Assembly: GCF_015351595.1 (NCBI RefSeq)
Contig: NZ_JADKPT010000001.1
Span: forward strand, 62,001-126,000
Reading direction: 5' to 3'
Length of the DNA stretch: 64,000 nucleotides
Source: Flavobacterium sp. LC2016-12
Lineage (GTDB): Bacteria; Bacteroidota; Bacteroidia; Flavobacteriales; Flavobacteriaceae
Both the position numbers and the translations under genes were made by a program. Positions 51,932 through 60,388 of the stretch are shown here, one piece after another. Position 1 is the stretch's first letter, and every line of letters begins with the position of its first letter. The notes beneath the pieces are model-generated. The model was given only the letters and a program-made list of their open reading frames with translations, ran no database searches and was not told where the DNA came from.

Positions 51932-53443
51932 TTATTGTCTATCGGCGTTACTTAAATTTGGATTAAGATCGACCTGACTTTGTGGATAAGTGTAAAATTT
52001 ATTTTGTGGCATTTTTACTAATGCAGCTTCACCAACTCTTAAGTGATAAGCATTTACCAGAACATCATATTTACCCATTCTAATTAAATCGGCGCGACGT
52101 TTTCCTTCGTAGAAAAGTTCCCATCCTCTTTCTTGTAAAATTGCATCTCTTAAAGTAGATTGATTGTAATCTGCTAAAACCAATAATTTTGCATGTGATC
52201 TTCCTTTAACCTTATTAATAAGATCTATAGCTTCGGTTGTTGGACCACTGATTTCGTTTATTGCTTCAGCTCTGCTTAATAATACATCTGCATAACGAAG
52301 AATGTTTACACTATGACCATCATAATAAGTAGTGGTTTCGTCATCAGCATATTTTCTTGTTGCTACATCTGGCATGTAAAATTCACCTGCTGGTGGCTCA
52401 GCTCCTAGTGCTGGTGCTTGTTTATGTAGTAAGTTATCCACTCCCATAAATTCAGGAAAGAAACATTGTTTTCTTTCATCTTCATCACCAAAAGTATTGT
52501 AGAAATCCCAGTTTACGGTATAATACTGCCATCTGTTTTGAACAACAGGATGATCTACCGGACCAAAGTGGTTTAACAATTCTGTTCCATTTGTATTGGC
52601 ATCACTAAGTGAAGAAAATATATTCTCGTTACACCATTTATTACTTTCTTTAAATAATCCTAAATAAGAAGGGAAAAGACTATATTCGTTAAGGTTCATT
52701 ACCTGTTGTGTAAGGGTAACTACTTTTTGCCAGTCATGACTGCGCAAGTATAATTTTGCCATTAAAGTAAGCGCAGCTCCTTTTGTAGCACGACCAACAT
52801 CATTACTGCCGTAAATAGCATTTTCTCTATAATTAGCTGGTAAAATAGTAGCCGCTTCGGTCAAGTCTTTTACTAGGAAGGCATCAATTTCTTCTACAGA
52901 TGTTGGTGCTGTCTGTTCTAAATATTTTGGATTTGCTAAGTTATCTTCCGTCATTAAAATAACCGGACCCCAAGAGTCAGTTAAATCCATGTAAGCAGAG
53001 GCTCTTAAAAATTTGGCTTCAGCAATAAATTGTGCTTTTTCAACTTCTGAAATTGAAGACATCTTTCCGATGTAGTAAATAGCAGTATTGGCATTGGAAA
53101 TTAATTTATACATAGCATTCCAATCTTCTAAAAGCAAACCATTTGTAGAACTCCATGCCCCTAAAGATAATTGTCCGGGATCACCTCCATATTGACAATG
53201 ACCCAGATCTGTTGCAATATCTGTTAATGCAAAATGTCGGGTTGCCCAGTACGAAAAGTTATCTCCAACAGAAGGGCCTTTTAATCTGCCGTAAATAGAG
53301 TTAACGGCAGCAATAGCATCTGATTTGGTTTGATATCCATTCGTAGTAGTCAAACTGCTGTATACTGTAGGATCCAGGTCCTCATTGCAGGAGTATTGTA
53401 AACCTGCAGCAAGTAAAAGCAATAGTATTGTATATTTTTTCAT
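51932..53443 (-). CDS. SusD/RagB-family outer-membrane glycan-binding lipoprotein
   Basis: 503 residues with the lipobox LLAAGLQYSC (Cys19). SusD features: KSDAIAAVNSIYGRLKG, EAKFLRASAYMDLTDSWGPVILM (TPR-like core), and near the C terminus NILRYADVLLSRAEAINEI and ILQERGWELFYEGKRRADLIRMG. SusD proteins capture glycan at the cell surface and close over the SusC pore. It follows susC by 31 bases. Confidence 0.95.
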   Translation of the reverse strand: MKKYTILLLLLAAGLQYSCNEDLDPTVYSSLTTTNGYQTKSDAIAAVNSIYGRLKGPSVGDNFSYWATRHFALTDIATDLGHCQYGGDPGQLSLGAWSSTNGLLLEDWNAMYKLISNANTAIYYIGKMSSISEVEKAQFIAEAKFLRASAYMDLTDSWGPVILMTEDNLANPKYLEQTAPTSVEEIDAFLVKDLTEAATILPANYRENAIYGSNDVGRATKGAALTLMAKLYLRSHDWQKVVTLTQQVMNLNEYSLFPSYLGLFKESNKWCNENIFSSLSDANTNGTELLNHFGPVDHPVVQNRWQYYTVNWDFYNTFGDEDERKQCFFPEFMGVDNLLHKQAPALGAEPPAGEFYMPDVATRKYADDETTTYYDGHSVNILRYADVLLSRAEAINEISGPTTEAIDLINKVKGRSHAKLLVLADYNQSTLRDAILQERGWELFYEGKRRADLIRMGKYDVLVNAYHLRVGEAALVKMPQNKFYTYPQSQVDLNPNLSNADRQ

Positions 53444-53474
53444 TTTGATAAATTTAATGTTATTGAAAAAGCTA

Positions 53475-56400
53475 TTAATGAATTGCTATTTTGATTCCTA
53501 ATATAAACGTTCTCGAAGCAGGGAAAGAGTTGAAATCAATTCCTCCACCAAGGTTTTGTGCTGTGGCACTATTTGTATGTCCATTTATTTCAGGATCATT
53601 TCCAGAATAATCTGTAATTGTCAATAAATTTTGACCGATAGCATATAATCTTATACTGTCAATAAACTTGGTCGGTGCTAAAAGACTTTCCGGGATAGAA
53701 TATCCGATTGATAAATTTTTAAGACGTATGTAAGATGCATCTTCAACAAATTTTGAATTTACATAACTTCCATATGAACTTTTGTAATAGCCATCTCTTG
53801 GGATATCAGTGTTTTCATTTGTACCTGCAACCCAACGATTCAACGCATCTGTACTTGTACTTGATTCTCCAACCATTTTTGTCATATTGTAGACAGAGTA
53901 ATCAAGAGCACCTTGGAAAAAGAGATTCACATCAAAATTTCCGAATCTAAAATCATTATTAAGACCAACAATGTAATGTGGTGTAGAATTTCCTAAATAG
54001 GTTCTATCATTAGCTGTAATCGCACCATCACCATCTAAATCTTCATATTTAGGATCTCCTGGTTTAGATAAAGGTTGTGGGGCATAAACTTCACCAGTTT
54101 TGACTACTCCGGCATATTTAAATCCGTATAGTACACTCATTTCCTTTCCAGGTTCTAATCTTGTAAATTCACGACCAGAAACAGTACCACTTGGATTAGA
54201 AGTGTTGTAACTGATTATTTTAACATTCTCTGCTAATGAAACTACTTCTTGTTTATTATAAGCAAGATTTAAAGATGTTCTCCAGTAGAATTTGTCATTT
54301 TTGAAATTTTCACTACTTATACCAAATTCAATTCCTTTATTATCAACTGTACCCGAGTTAAGTGTTTGGGTACCAAATCCCCACCATCCTCCAACAGGCA
54401 CATTCAAAAGCGCATCCGTTGTTCTCTTTTTGTATACATCAATTGTAGCGGTAAGTCTGTCGTTGAAGAATCCCATATCTAAACCAATATTGGCTTGAGC
54501 TTGTTCTTCCCATTTTAAATCAGGATTAGATAAATTGTTAGGTTCAGTACCTCCAACAAAAGAACCATCAGAAATAGTAACATTCCAAGGAGAAAGATTA
54601 GACATGTATAGATAGTCTGGAATTCCATCATTACCTGTAATACCATAACTAACTCTTAATTTTAGTTCTGAAAGAGCCTCTACATTTTGCATAAATGCTT
54701 CTTTAGAGATTCTCCACGCTACAGCTCCAGATGGAAATGTACCGTATTTGTTATTTGGACCAAAACGAGAAGATCCATCACGTCTAATTGTAAATGAAGC
54801 TAAATATTTGTCATCAAAAGAATAAGCTAACCTTCCAAAATACGAAGTAAGTTTTGTTTCCGTTTTCTGAGTTTCAGGTCTTAAATAAACAGAAGCGCTT
54901 TCAAGTTTGTAATAAGTTAAGATATCATTAGAGAAACCAGAACCAGAAGCTTTCATTCTTTCATACGTATCTTTTTGGTTTGATGTTCCAATCATTGCTG
55001 TAAATGAATGTTGCTCTTTTATATTAAACTTATATGTTAGATATTGTTCCGTACTCCATCTAAAATAAGTTTTGTTCTCTTCAGATCCTGTACCATTTAA
55101 TGCTGCTCCTGCAACAAGAGTTCGTGGTGTATATTTTCCCTGAATGTTTTCCTGCCACTCAGCTCCTGCACCAAAATGATAAGTTAAACCTTTAATAATT
55201 TCATAATCCATAAACATGTTTCCATTTACAAGGCGGTTAATGGTATGATCTGTTGGCTCTAATAAAAGGGCTAAAGCATTATCTTTTCCTTGGTATTTGT
55301 AGTAAGAACCATCAGCATTATAAATAGGAATTGCTGGTGGAGCTGTTTGGATAGAAAACATTGGCGATAAAATATTGTCACCAAAATCACTATTATGGCC
55401 TTCGCTTGCAGCACCGTATACATTCGCACCTACAGTTACTTTGTCAGTGAATTTTTTCTCAGATCCAATACGAACACTATATCTTGTAAAATCTGTGTTT
55501 TCGATTGCTCCGGTTTGCTTTAAATAATTTCCGGATAAGAAAAATTTAGATGTTTTATCGCTTCCGCTAAAGGTTAGCGTTCTGTTTAAAACTTCTCCCG
55601 GACGTGTTGCAGCCTCGAACCAATTTGTATTAGCAATTGGGAAACTCGATGGAAAAACAGCAGGTCTGCCATTTTCTGTAGCAATCGCATTTTGAATAGA
55701 AGCATATTGCTGTCCCGTTAATAAGGATGGTTCCTGAATAATGTTTTGGAAACCGTCTGAGATTTCGCCTTCAATCTGCATTTTGCCCGACTTTCCTTTT
55801 TTGGTAGTAATCATAATAACTCCATTTCCACCTCTTGAACCGTAAATTGCAGTAGAAGCAGCATCTTTAAGAATCTGAATACTTTCAATATCATTTGGAC
55901 TAATAGATGCTCCTGTACTTGTAATAAATCCGTCGACTACATACAATGGTGCGTTCGATGTTGTAATTGAGTTTCCTCCTCTAATAACTATAGTAGGAGT
56001 AGTTCCCGGCGCATAACTGTTTTGCTGTACTTGAACTCCCGAAGCACGACCTTGCAAAGCCTGACCAACGTTAGAAACTGTACCACCTAAATTTAAGTTG
56101 TCTTTACCAACTGAAGCTACAGCACCTGTAATGTCTTTTTTCTTTGCTTTTCCGTATCCAATAACGACTTCTTCTAATTTTTGTCCTGCTTCTTTCATGA
56201 CAATTTTTAGCGGAGCACCTGTTATTGTCACTTCCTGATCTTCCATACCAATGTAAGTCACAATAAGTTTGGTCGCATTATCTGGTACAGTAATAGCGAA
56301 ACTTCCGTCAACATCTGTTTGAACACCTGTTTTAGTGCCCTTTACTGTTACGTTTACACCAGGTAAAGGAAGGCCATTTTGATCTGTTATTGTCCCTTTT

Positions 56401-56573
56401 ACCGTTTTTTCAAAAAACAACACCGTATTGTTTTTGTGTGATGTAGTTATTGTCGAAGCAGCCGAAGCTTGAAATGTGAAAACTAACAACGAAAGAACGG
56501 TTAGTTTGATTTCTTTTCTGGATAAATTGTTAATCCGAAAATCTCTTGGCTTTTTTTGGGTTAATAATTTCAT
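53475..56573 (-). CDS. SusC/RagA-family TonB-dependent transporter
   Basis: 1032 residues, outer-membrane active importer. N-terminal signal (LTVLSLLVFTFQASA), carboxypeptidase-like regulatory domain at about 58-130 (VKGTITDQNGLPLPGVNVTVKGT), SusC motif EEVVIGYGKAKKKDITGAVASV, plug domain (VVDGFITSTGASISPNDIESIQILKDAASTAIYGSRGGNGVIMITTKKG) and a 22-strand barrel ending in FNSFPASRTFILGIKIAIH. There is no extra sigma-interacting STN domain, fitting LacI rather than anti-sigma control. First gene of the minus-strand unit; its promoter carries the LacI operator cassette and leaves a leader of about 230 bases. Confidence 0.96.
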   Translation of the reverse strand: MKLLTQKKPRDFRINNLSRKEIKLTVLSLLVFTFQASAASTITTSHKNNTVLFFEKTVKGTITDQNGLPLPGVNVTVKGTKTGVQTDVDGSFAITVPDNATKLIVTYIGMEDQEVTITGAPLKIVMKEAGQKLEEVVIGYGKAKKKDITGAVASVGKDNLNLGGTVSNVGQALQGRASGVQVQQNSYAPGTTPTIVIRGGNSITTSNAPLYVVDGFITSTGASISPNDIESIQILKDAASTAIYGSRGGNGVIMITTKKGKSGKMQIEGEISDGFQNIIQEPSLLTGQQYASIQNAIATENGRPAVFPSSFPIANTNWFEAATRPGEVLNRTLTFSGSDKTSKFFLSGNYLKQTGAIENTDFTRYSVRIGSEKKFTDKVTVGANVYGAASEGHNSDFGDNILSPMFSIQTAPPAIPIYNADGSYYKYQGKDNALALLLEPTDHTINRLVNGNMFMDYEIIKGLTYHFGAGAEWQENIQGKYTPRTLVAGAALNGTGSEENKTYFRWSTEQYLTYKFNIKEQHSFTAMIGTSNQKDTYERMKASGSGFSNDILTYYKLESASVYLRPETQKTETKLTSYFGRLAYSFDDKYLASFTIRRDGSSRFGPNNKYGTFPSGAVAWRISKEAFMQNVEALSELKLRVSYGITGNDGIPDYLYMSNLSPWNVTISDGSFVGGTEPNNLSNPDLKWEEQAQANIGLDMGFFNDRLTATIDVYKKRTTDALLNVPVGGWWGFGTQTLNSGTVDNKGIEFGISSENFKNDKFYWRTSLNLAYNKQEVVSLAENVKIISYNTSNPSGTVSGREFTRLEPGKEMSVLYGFKYAGVVKTGEVYAPQPLSKPGDPKYEDLDGDGAITANDRTYLGNSTPHYIVGLNNDFRFGNFDVNLFFQGALDYSVYNMTKMVGESSTSTDALNRWVAGTNENTDIPRDGYYKSSYGSYVNSKFVEDASYIRLKNLSIGYSIPESLLAPTKFIDSIRLYAIGQNLLTITDYSGNDPEINGHTNSATAQNLGGGIDFNSFPASRTFILGIKIAIH

Positions 56574-56807
56574 ACTTAAAATTGGGTTTGGTTAATGTTT
56601 AATTGTTTTTTCTTGATTGTAAGTTTTAGACTTCTTTTTTTGATTCAGGAATTCATTTTTGCTTTTCTACTGGACTATTTTCTTTTTGAAATATTCAGTT
56701 CATTTTTCGATCTCAAAACGAGTTATTTTATGCATTTTCTCTTTTTTGAACTGCTGAAATTGCTTTAAATTTTAACGATTTAACTTCGTTTTAAGATTAA
56801 TGTCTGA

Positions 56808-56817
56808 CGAAACTATA
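56808..56817 (-). promoter_or_regulatory. Candidate promoter (TATAGTTTCG) for susC
   Basis: The minus strand reads TATAGTTTCG, close to the TAnnTTTG type. The identical string occurs at 59189-59198 upstream of the kinase gene at the same distance (36-37 bases) from the operators, which is the main support. Confidence 0.6.
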
Positions 56818-56854
56818 GATTATATTTTTATAAAACAAGAAAAAGAACAAAAAA

Positions 56855-56868
56855 TGTGCTCGAACACA
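56855..56868. promoter_or_regulatory. LacI-type operator O1, upstream of susC
   Basis: TGTGCTCGAACACA, a 14-bp near-palindrome with central CG. Together with 56878-56891 and the two at 59116-59152 it gives consensus TGTGYTCGARMACA (with one T/G variation). Confidence 0.8.
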
Positions 56869-56877
56869 CAAAAAAAA

Positions 56878-56891
56878 TGTTCTCGAGCACA
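56878..56891. promoter_or_regulatory. LacI-type operator O2, upstream of susC
   Basis: TGTTCTCGAGCACA, 23 bp centre to centre from O1, i.e. about two helical turns, so two dimers could bind on the same face. Confidence 0.8.
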
Positions 56892-57270
56892 TAAAATTGT
56901 GTGAAACGTTTTTTTTGACTTAAAATGATGTGATTTTTACAATTATCTTTGGATATAAATGGACTTCTTTATTTGGGCTTATTTAATGCGAATTTGATGT
57001 TTACATGAATAATAAATGATGTTTTTGCAAAATCTTATGAATTTCGCAATGACGATATTAATTAGATAGTAATTAAACAGTATTTTCTTATTGTTTTATT
57101 TAACAGAAAAAATGCTTTTATCGAAGTTTTATTTAAAATTTGCTTAACACTTTTTACTCCCAATTTTTGAAGTATATTGGTGCTTCGGAAAAGGAGTTAA
57201 AATCAAGCCAGATTTTTGCCATTTCAATTTTTTAAAAAATAGAAAATTAACAAATTTAAAATACCGAACT

Positions 57271-57909
57271 GTGAAAGAATATCAAGTTGTTTTAATAGAT
57301 AAATATCAAAAAAGAAATGCAGAAATTTTAGATGCTTCTTTATGGGAAAAAGCAAATTGTTTAACTGATTTTTCTTCTCCATGGAAAAATGTTCCCGTTT
57401 CGAAAATTGAATTTCGTGCGCTTTACGATTTGGATAATTTGTATTTTAATTTTCGGGTTTTTGATGCTGATATTTATATCGACAAGAAAGATGATAGTGT
57501 AGATAGTATTGGAAACTCAGATCGTGTCGAATTATTTTTCAGAACTAACGATTCTTTAAATCCATATTATTGTCTTGAAATGGACACTGCGGCAAGAATA
57601 ATGGATTTTGAAGCGAAACCAAATAAAGTTTTTGATTTCAATTGGAATTGGCCAAAGGAAGATTTAGAAGTAAAAGCTTCAAAAAAAGAAAATTCTTTTA
57701 CTGTTGAGGGAAAAATTAGTTTGGCTTCTTTAAATGCTTTAAATTTAATTCAGGGTAATTGTATTGAAACAGGAGTTTTTAGAGCGAAATTCTCTAAAGA
57801 TGAAAATCAAAACTATCAACCAACCTGGATTTCATGGGTTAATCCAAATACGCCTGAACCTAATTTTCATATAGCTTCTTCTTTTGGTAAATTTATTTTG
57901 ATGAAGTAA
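57271..57909 (+). CDS. Carbohydrate-binding family 9-like protein
   Basis: 212 residues from a GTG; no better start is available. The pattern VSKIEFRALYDLDNLYFNFRVFDADIY ... GNSDRVELFFRTNDSLNPYYCLEMDTAARIMDF ... WISWVNPNTPEPNFHIASSFGKFIL is that of CBM9-like domains (family-9 sugar binding seen in xylanases and in standalone Bacteroidota proteins). No signal peptide is visible, so it may be cytoplasmic or exported by another route. Divergent from susC and convergent with lacI. Probably part of the same system. Confidence 0.75.
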   Translation: MKEYQVVLIDKYQKRNAEILDASLWEKANCLTDFSSPWKNVPVSKIEFRALYDLDNLYFNFRVFDADIYIDKKDDSVDSIGNSDRVELFFRTNDSLNPYYCLEMDTAARIMDFEAKPNKVFDFNWNWPKEDLEVKASKKENSFTVEGKISLASLNALNLIQGNCIETGVFRAKFSKDENQNYQPTWISWVNPNTPEPNFHIASSFGKFILMK

Positions 57910-57916
57910 CTTGCAA

Positions 57917-57966
57917 CAAAGGCGTAAAGTAGCAAAGTTTTTTAACTTGACTGCTTTACGCCTTTG
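57917..57966. terminator. Palindrome between the CBM9-like gene and lacI (convergent ends)
   Basis: CAAAGGCGTAAAG (57917-57929) and CTTTACGCCTTTG (57954-57966) form a 13-bp stem with AGCAAAG in the loop. T-rich flanks suit termination of both converging genes, though it resembles the intergenic repeat families. Confidence 0.65.
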
Positions 57967-58014
57967 TGTGTAATTTTTGATGTTGAGGAAAAAAGTTAGT
58001 TTAGAATAGTCTAG

Positions 58015-59055
58015 CTAGTTTACATAAAAAGAAGCGTTCTCCACATTAATAATATCAATTGGTAGTAAAATTGTTTCCGGAATTTCTTTTCGGAATAAAA
58101 AATGATCTACTAAAGTACTGACTCCTAAATAAGCTTGTCTTTTTTGATTTTGGTGAATTAAAAAATGAACCAACCCCTGATTTAAAAAATTTACATTTTT
58201 CTCAATTAGATCATAACCAATAAGTGCAATTTTTTTATCTTTTAAAGGAGATAAAAAGGAGGCAATTTGATAGGCTTTTGAAGTAGTAATGAAAATACCG
58301 CTTAAATTTGGATTTTCTTCCAGAAATGCAGGCAGCTTAGTTTCAATATTTGAATATTTTAATTTTAATGTAGTTAAAGAAAAATCAGATAATTTTTTTT
58401 CTTCAAAATAATTCCTGAAGCCTTTTTCTTTTTCCTGCATGTGCACTGCATTTTTTAGACTTTCATCAATATGAATAATGGCAATTTGGCCTTTGTCTAA
58501 AATCAGGTTCATTAAACTGGCTGCAACACGTCCGCTTTTGTATAAATCTTGCCCGACAAAACTTTTAATAGAGGAAGATTCAACCTGGTTATTAAAAGTG
58601 TTAACTATAATTTCTAGTTCGTCATATTGCTTAATAATTTCAATAGTTTCTTTATGGAATAAGGGTGCGATCAAAACAGCATCAGGTGACTTATCGATTA
58701 TTTTTTCATTAGTACTTAAAAACGATTTAGTACTTTCAGGATTGAAAAAATAGGTTTCTATTACAATACTATAAGCTTTGAATTCTGTTATTGCATCCTG
58801 AATTCCAGTAACACACGGGAACCAGTATGGGTCAATTTCCGGATCAGGCATTAAAACACAGATGCGATAAACTTTTGTGTTCTTTAAATTTCGGGCAATT
58901 AAGTTAGGCTCGTAATTAATGACGTTTAAAACTTCGTTAATCTTTTCGAGTGCAGTAGGAGAAACCTTTCCTCTTTTATGCAAAACACGATCGACAGTTC
59001 CTTTAGAAACTCCTGCCATTTTTGCAATATCCTTAATTGTGTACTTTTTATCCAT
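58015..59055 (-). CDS. LacI-family transcriptional regulator
   Basis: 346 residues. The LacI HTH is at the N terminus (YTIKDIAKMAGVSKGTVDRVLHKRG, with hinge helix YEPNLIARNLKN), followed by a periplasmic-binding-type sensor domain (CVLMPDPEIDPYWFPCVTGIQDAI). The sensing ligand is unknown but should be a sugar or sugar phosphate from this locus. Four matching operators lie in the susC and kinase promoter regions; two are between this gene and the divergent kinase, so it probably controls itself. A TATATTTG element is 5 bases upstream of its ATG, close to leaderless. Confidence 0.92.
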   Translation of the reverse strand: MDKKYTIKDIAKMAGVSKGTVDRVLHKRGKVSPTALEKINEVLNVINYEPNLIARNLKNTKVYRICVLMPDPEIDPYWFPCVTGIQDAITEFKAYSIVIETYFFNPESTKSFLSTNEKIIDKSPDAVLIAPLFHKETIEIIKQYDELEIIVNTFNNQVESSSIKSFVGQDLYKSGRVAASLMNLILDKGQIAIIHIDESLKNAVHMQEKEKGFRNYFEEKKLSDFSLTTLKLKYSNIETKLPAFLEENPNLSGIFITTSKAYQIASFLSPLKDKKIALIGYDLIEKNVNFLNQGLVHFLIHQNQKRQAYLGVSTLVDHFLFRKEIPETILLPIDIINVENASFYVN

Positions 59056-59060
59056 ATAAG

Positions 59061-59068
59061 CAAATATA
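59061..59068 (-). promoter_or_regulatory. -7 element (TATATTTG) for lacI
   Basis: The minus strand reads TATATTTG, ending 5 bases upstream of the ATG at 59055, implying a very short or absent leader. Confidence 0.5.
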
Positions 59069-59115
59069 GAAACTTTGTTTTAATTAATGTAAATTTTTTT
59101 CGAAGAATTAACAAG

Positions 59116-59129
59116 TGTGCTCGAGAACA
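59116..59129. promoter_or_regulatory. LacI-type operator O3, between lacI and the kinase gene
   Basis: TGTGCTCGAGAACA, the inverse of the O2 half set. It is the distal site of the pair relative to the kinase promoter. Confidence 0.8.
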
Positions 59130-59138
59130 TTATTTTAG

Positions 59139-59152
59139 TGTGTTCGAGCACA
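59139..59152. promoter_or_regulatory. LacI-type operator O4, between lacI and the kinase gene
   Basis: TGTGTTCGAGCACA, exact inverse of O1. Centre-to-centre distance from O3 is 23 bp, as for O1-O2. Confidence 0.8.
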
Positions 59153-59188
59153 TTTTTTGTTTTTTTCTTGTTTTATAGAAATATAATA

Positions 59189-59198
59189 TATAGTTTCG
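59189..59198 (+). promoter_or_regulatory. Candidate promoter (TATAGTTTCG) for the kinase operon
   Basis: Same string as at the susC promoter, 36 bases after O4. It predicts a leader of about 85 bases before the GTG at 59288. Confidence 0.6.
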
Positions 59199-59287
59199 TA
59201 GAATCAAAACCGAAATTGTAAAATAAATTCATAACCAAATTTCATTGTAAGTATTTAATTTACAATGTTTTAATATAAAATTTTAAA

Positions 59288-60379
59288 GTGATAAAAATTA
59301 CTTCATTAGCTCCGGGTCGAACATGTCTCTTTGGAGATCATCAGGATTATTTAGGACTACCTGTTATAGCCTGCGCTATAAATCGAAACATAAAATTAGT
59401 TGCCGAAGAAAATCAAACCAAAACGTTTGTTCTTAATATGATCGATATTAATGAAAAACGCGTGATAGATATTGATGCAACTTTTGAAAAATTGGACCCT
59501 CGGGATTATTTTGCCTCATCGCTGCGCGTTTTACGCAGACATGGCTGTATACCAAAAGTGGGGTACGATATTACTGTTACGGGAGATATTCCAATTAATT
59601 CAGGAACATCGAGTTCGTCAGCTTTATTGATGGCCTGGATTCAGTTTTTAATTACCGCCTTTGGAGTTGATGACGAAGTAACACCCGAGTTTATTGCTAA
59701 AATAGGATATGCTTCTGAAGTTTTAGAACACGGAGAGCCAGGCGGAATGATGGATCATTTTAGTATTGGAGTAGGTAATATTGTGTATATTAATACAAAA
59801 GATCCTTTTTCGTATAAAATTATCGGAACTAATTTAAAAGGCTTAATTACAGGAGTTTCGGGTGTTCCTAAAGAAACGATTGGGCTAATTGGTGAATTGA
59901 AAGGGAATGCTTTGATGGCAATTGATATGGTAAAACAGCATTTTCCAGCTTTTGATTTGAATACTTCTGAAATTGGAGATATTGATCGTTATCGAAATTG
60001 TTTGCCAGATAGACTAATTCCGTTTTTTGAAGCAGCTTTAAAAAATTACCATTATACAAAAGAAGCATTAAAAGAATTCGAAAAACCAGTTTTAGATCTT
60101 AAAAGAATTGGAGAATTAATGAATCAGCATCATGAAGTTTTACGTGATTTGTTAAAAATTACAGTTCCGCGAATTGATGATATGATAAATGCGGCCTTGG
60201 AAGCTGGTGCCTATGGAGCTAAAATTGTAGGTTCTGGCGGCGGCGGAAGTATAGTTGTAATTGCAGATCCTGCAAAAGAAGCGGCTGTAATCGACGCGAT
60301 TTTGAAAGCCGGAGCACAGGAGGCTTATAGCGTTACCGTTGATCCGGGTGTGAGAATTATTGAAAATATTGAAATTTAA
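59288..60379 (+). CDS. GHMP-family sugar kinase, galactokinase-like
   Basis: 363 residues from a GTG start. GHMP motifs: APGRTCLFGDHQDYLG (galactokinase signature GRxNLIGEHxDYxxG with Asp for Glu), PINSGTSSSSALL (motif 2, GxSSS) and KIVGSGGGGSIVV (motif 3). It probably phosphorylates galactose or N-acetylgalactosamine at C1; the changed signature (TCLFGDH instead of NLIGEH) leaves sugar choice open. First gene of the plus-strand catabolic unit; directly followed (9 bases) by a nucleotidyltransferase. Confidence 0.88.
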   Translation: MIKITSLAPGRTCLFGDHQDYLGLPVIACAINRNIKLVAEENQTKTFVLNMIDINEKRVIDIDATFEKLDPRDYFASSLRVLRRHGCIPKVGYDITVTGDIPINSGTSSSSALLMAWIQFLITAFGVDDEVTPEFIAKIGYASEVLEHGEPGGMMDHFSIGVGNIVYINTKDPFSYKIIGTNLKGLITGVSGVPKETIGLIGELKGNALMAIDMVKQHFPAFDLNTSEIGDIDRYRNCLPDRLIPFFEAALKNYHYTKEALKEFEKPVLDLKRIGELMNQHHEVLRDLLKITVPRIDDMINAALEAGAYGAKIVGSGGGGSIVVIADPAKEAAVIDAILKAGAQEAYSVTVDPGVRIIENIEI

Positions 60380-60388
60380 AAAAGAAAT

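Larger units (their letters stand above)
56574..57270. promoter_or_regulatory. 697-bp divergent control region of susC and the CBM9-like gene
   Basis: No gene. From the susC side: a long, AT-rich leader (56574-56800), a promoter at 56808-56817 (minus strand), then two palindromic operators at 56855-56868 and 56878-56891. The outer half (56902-57270) shows no further operator and no clear promoter for the divergent gene. Confidence 0.75.
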
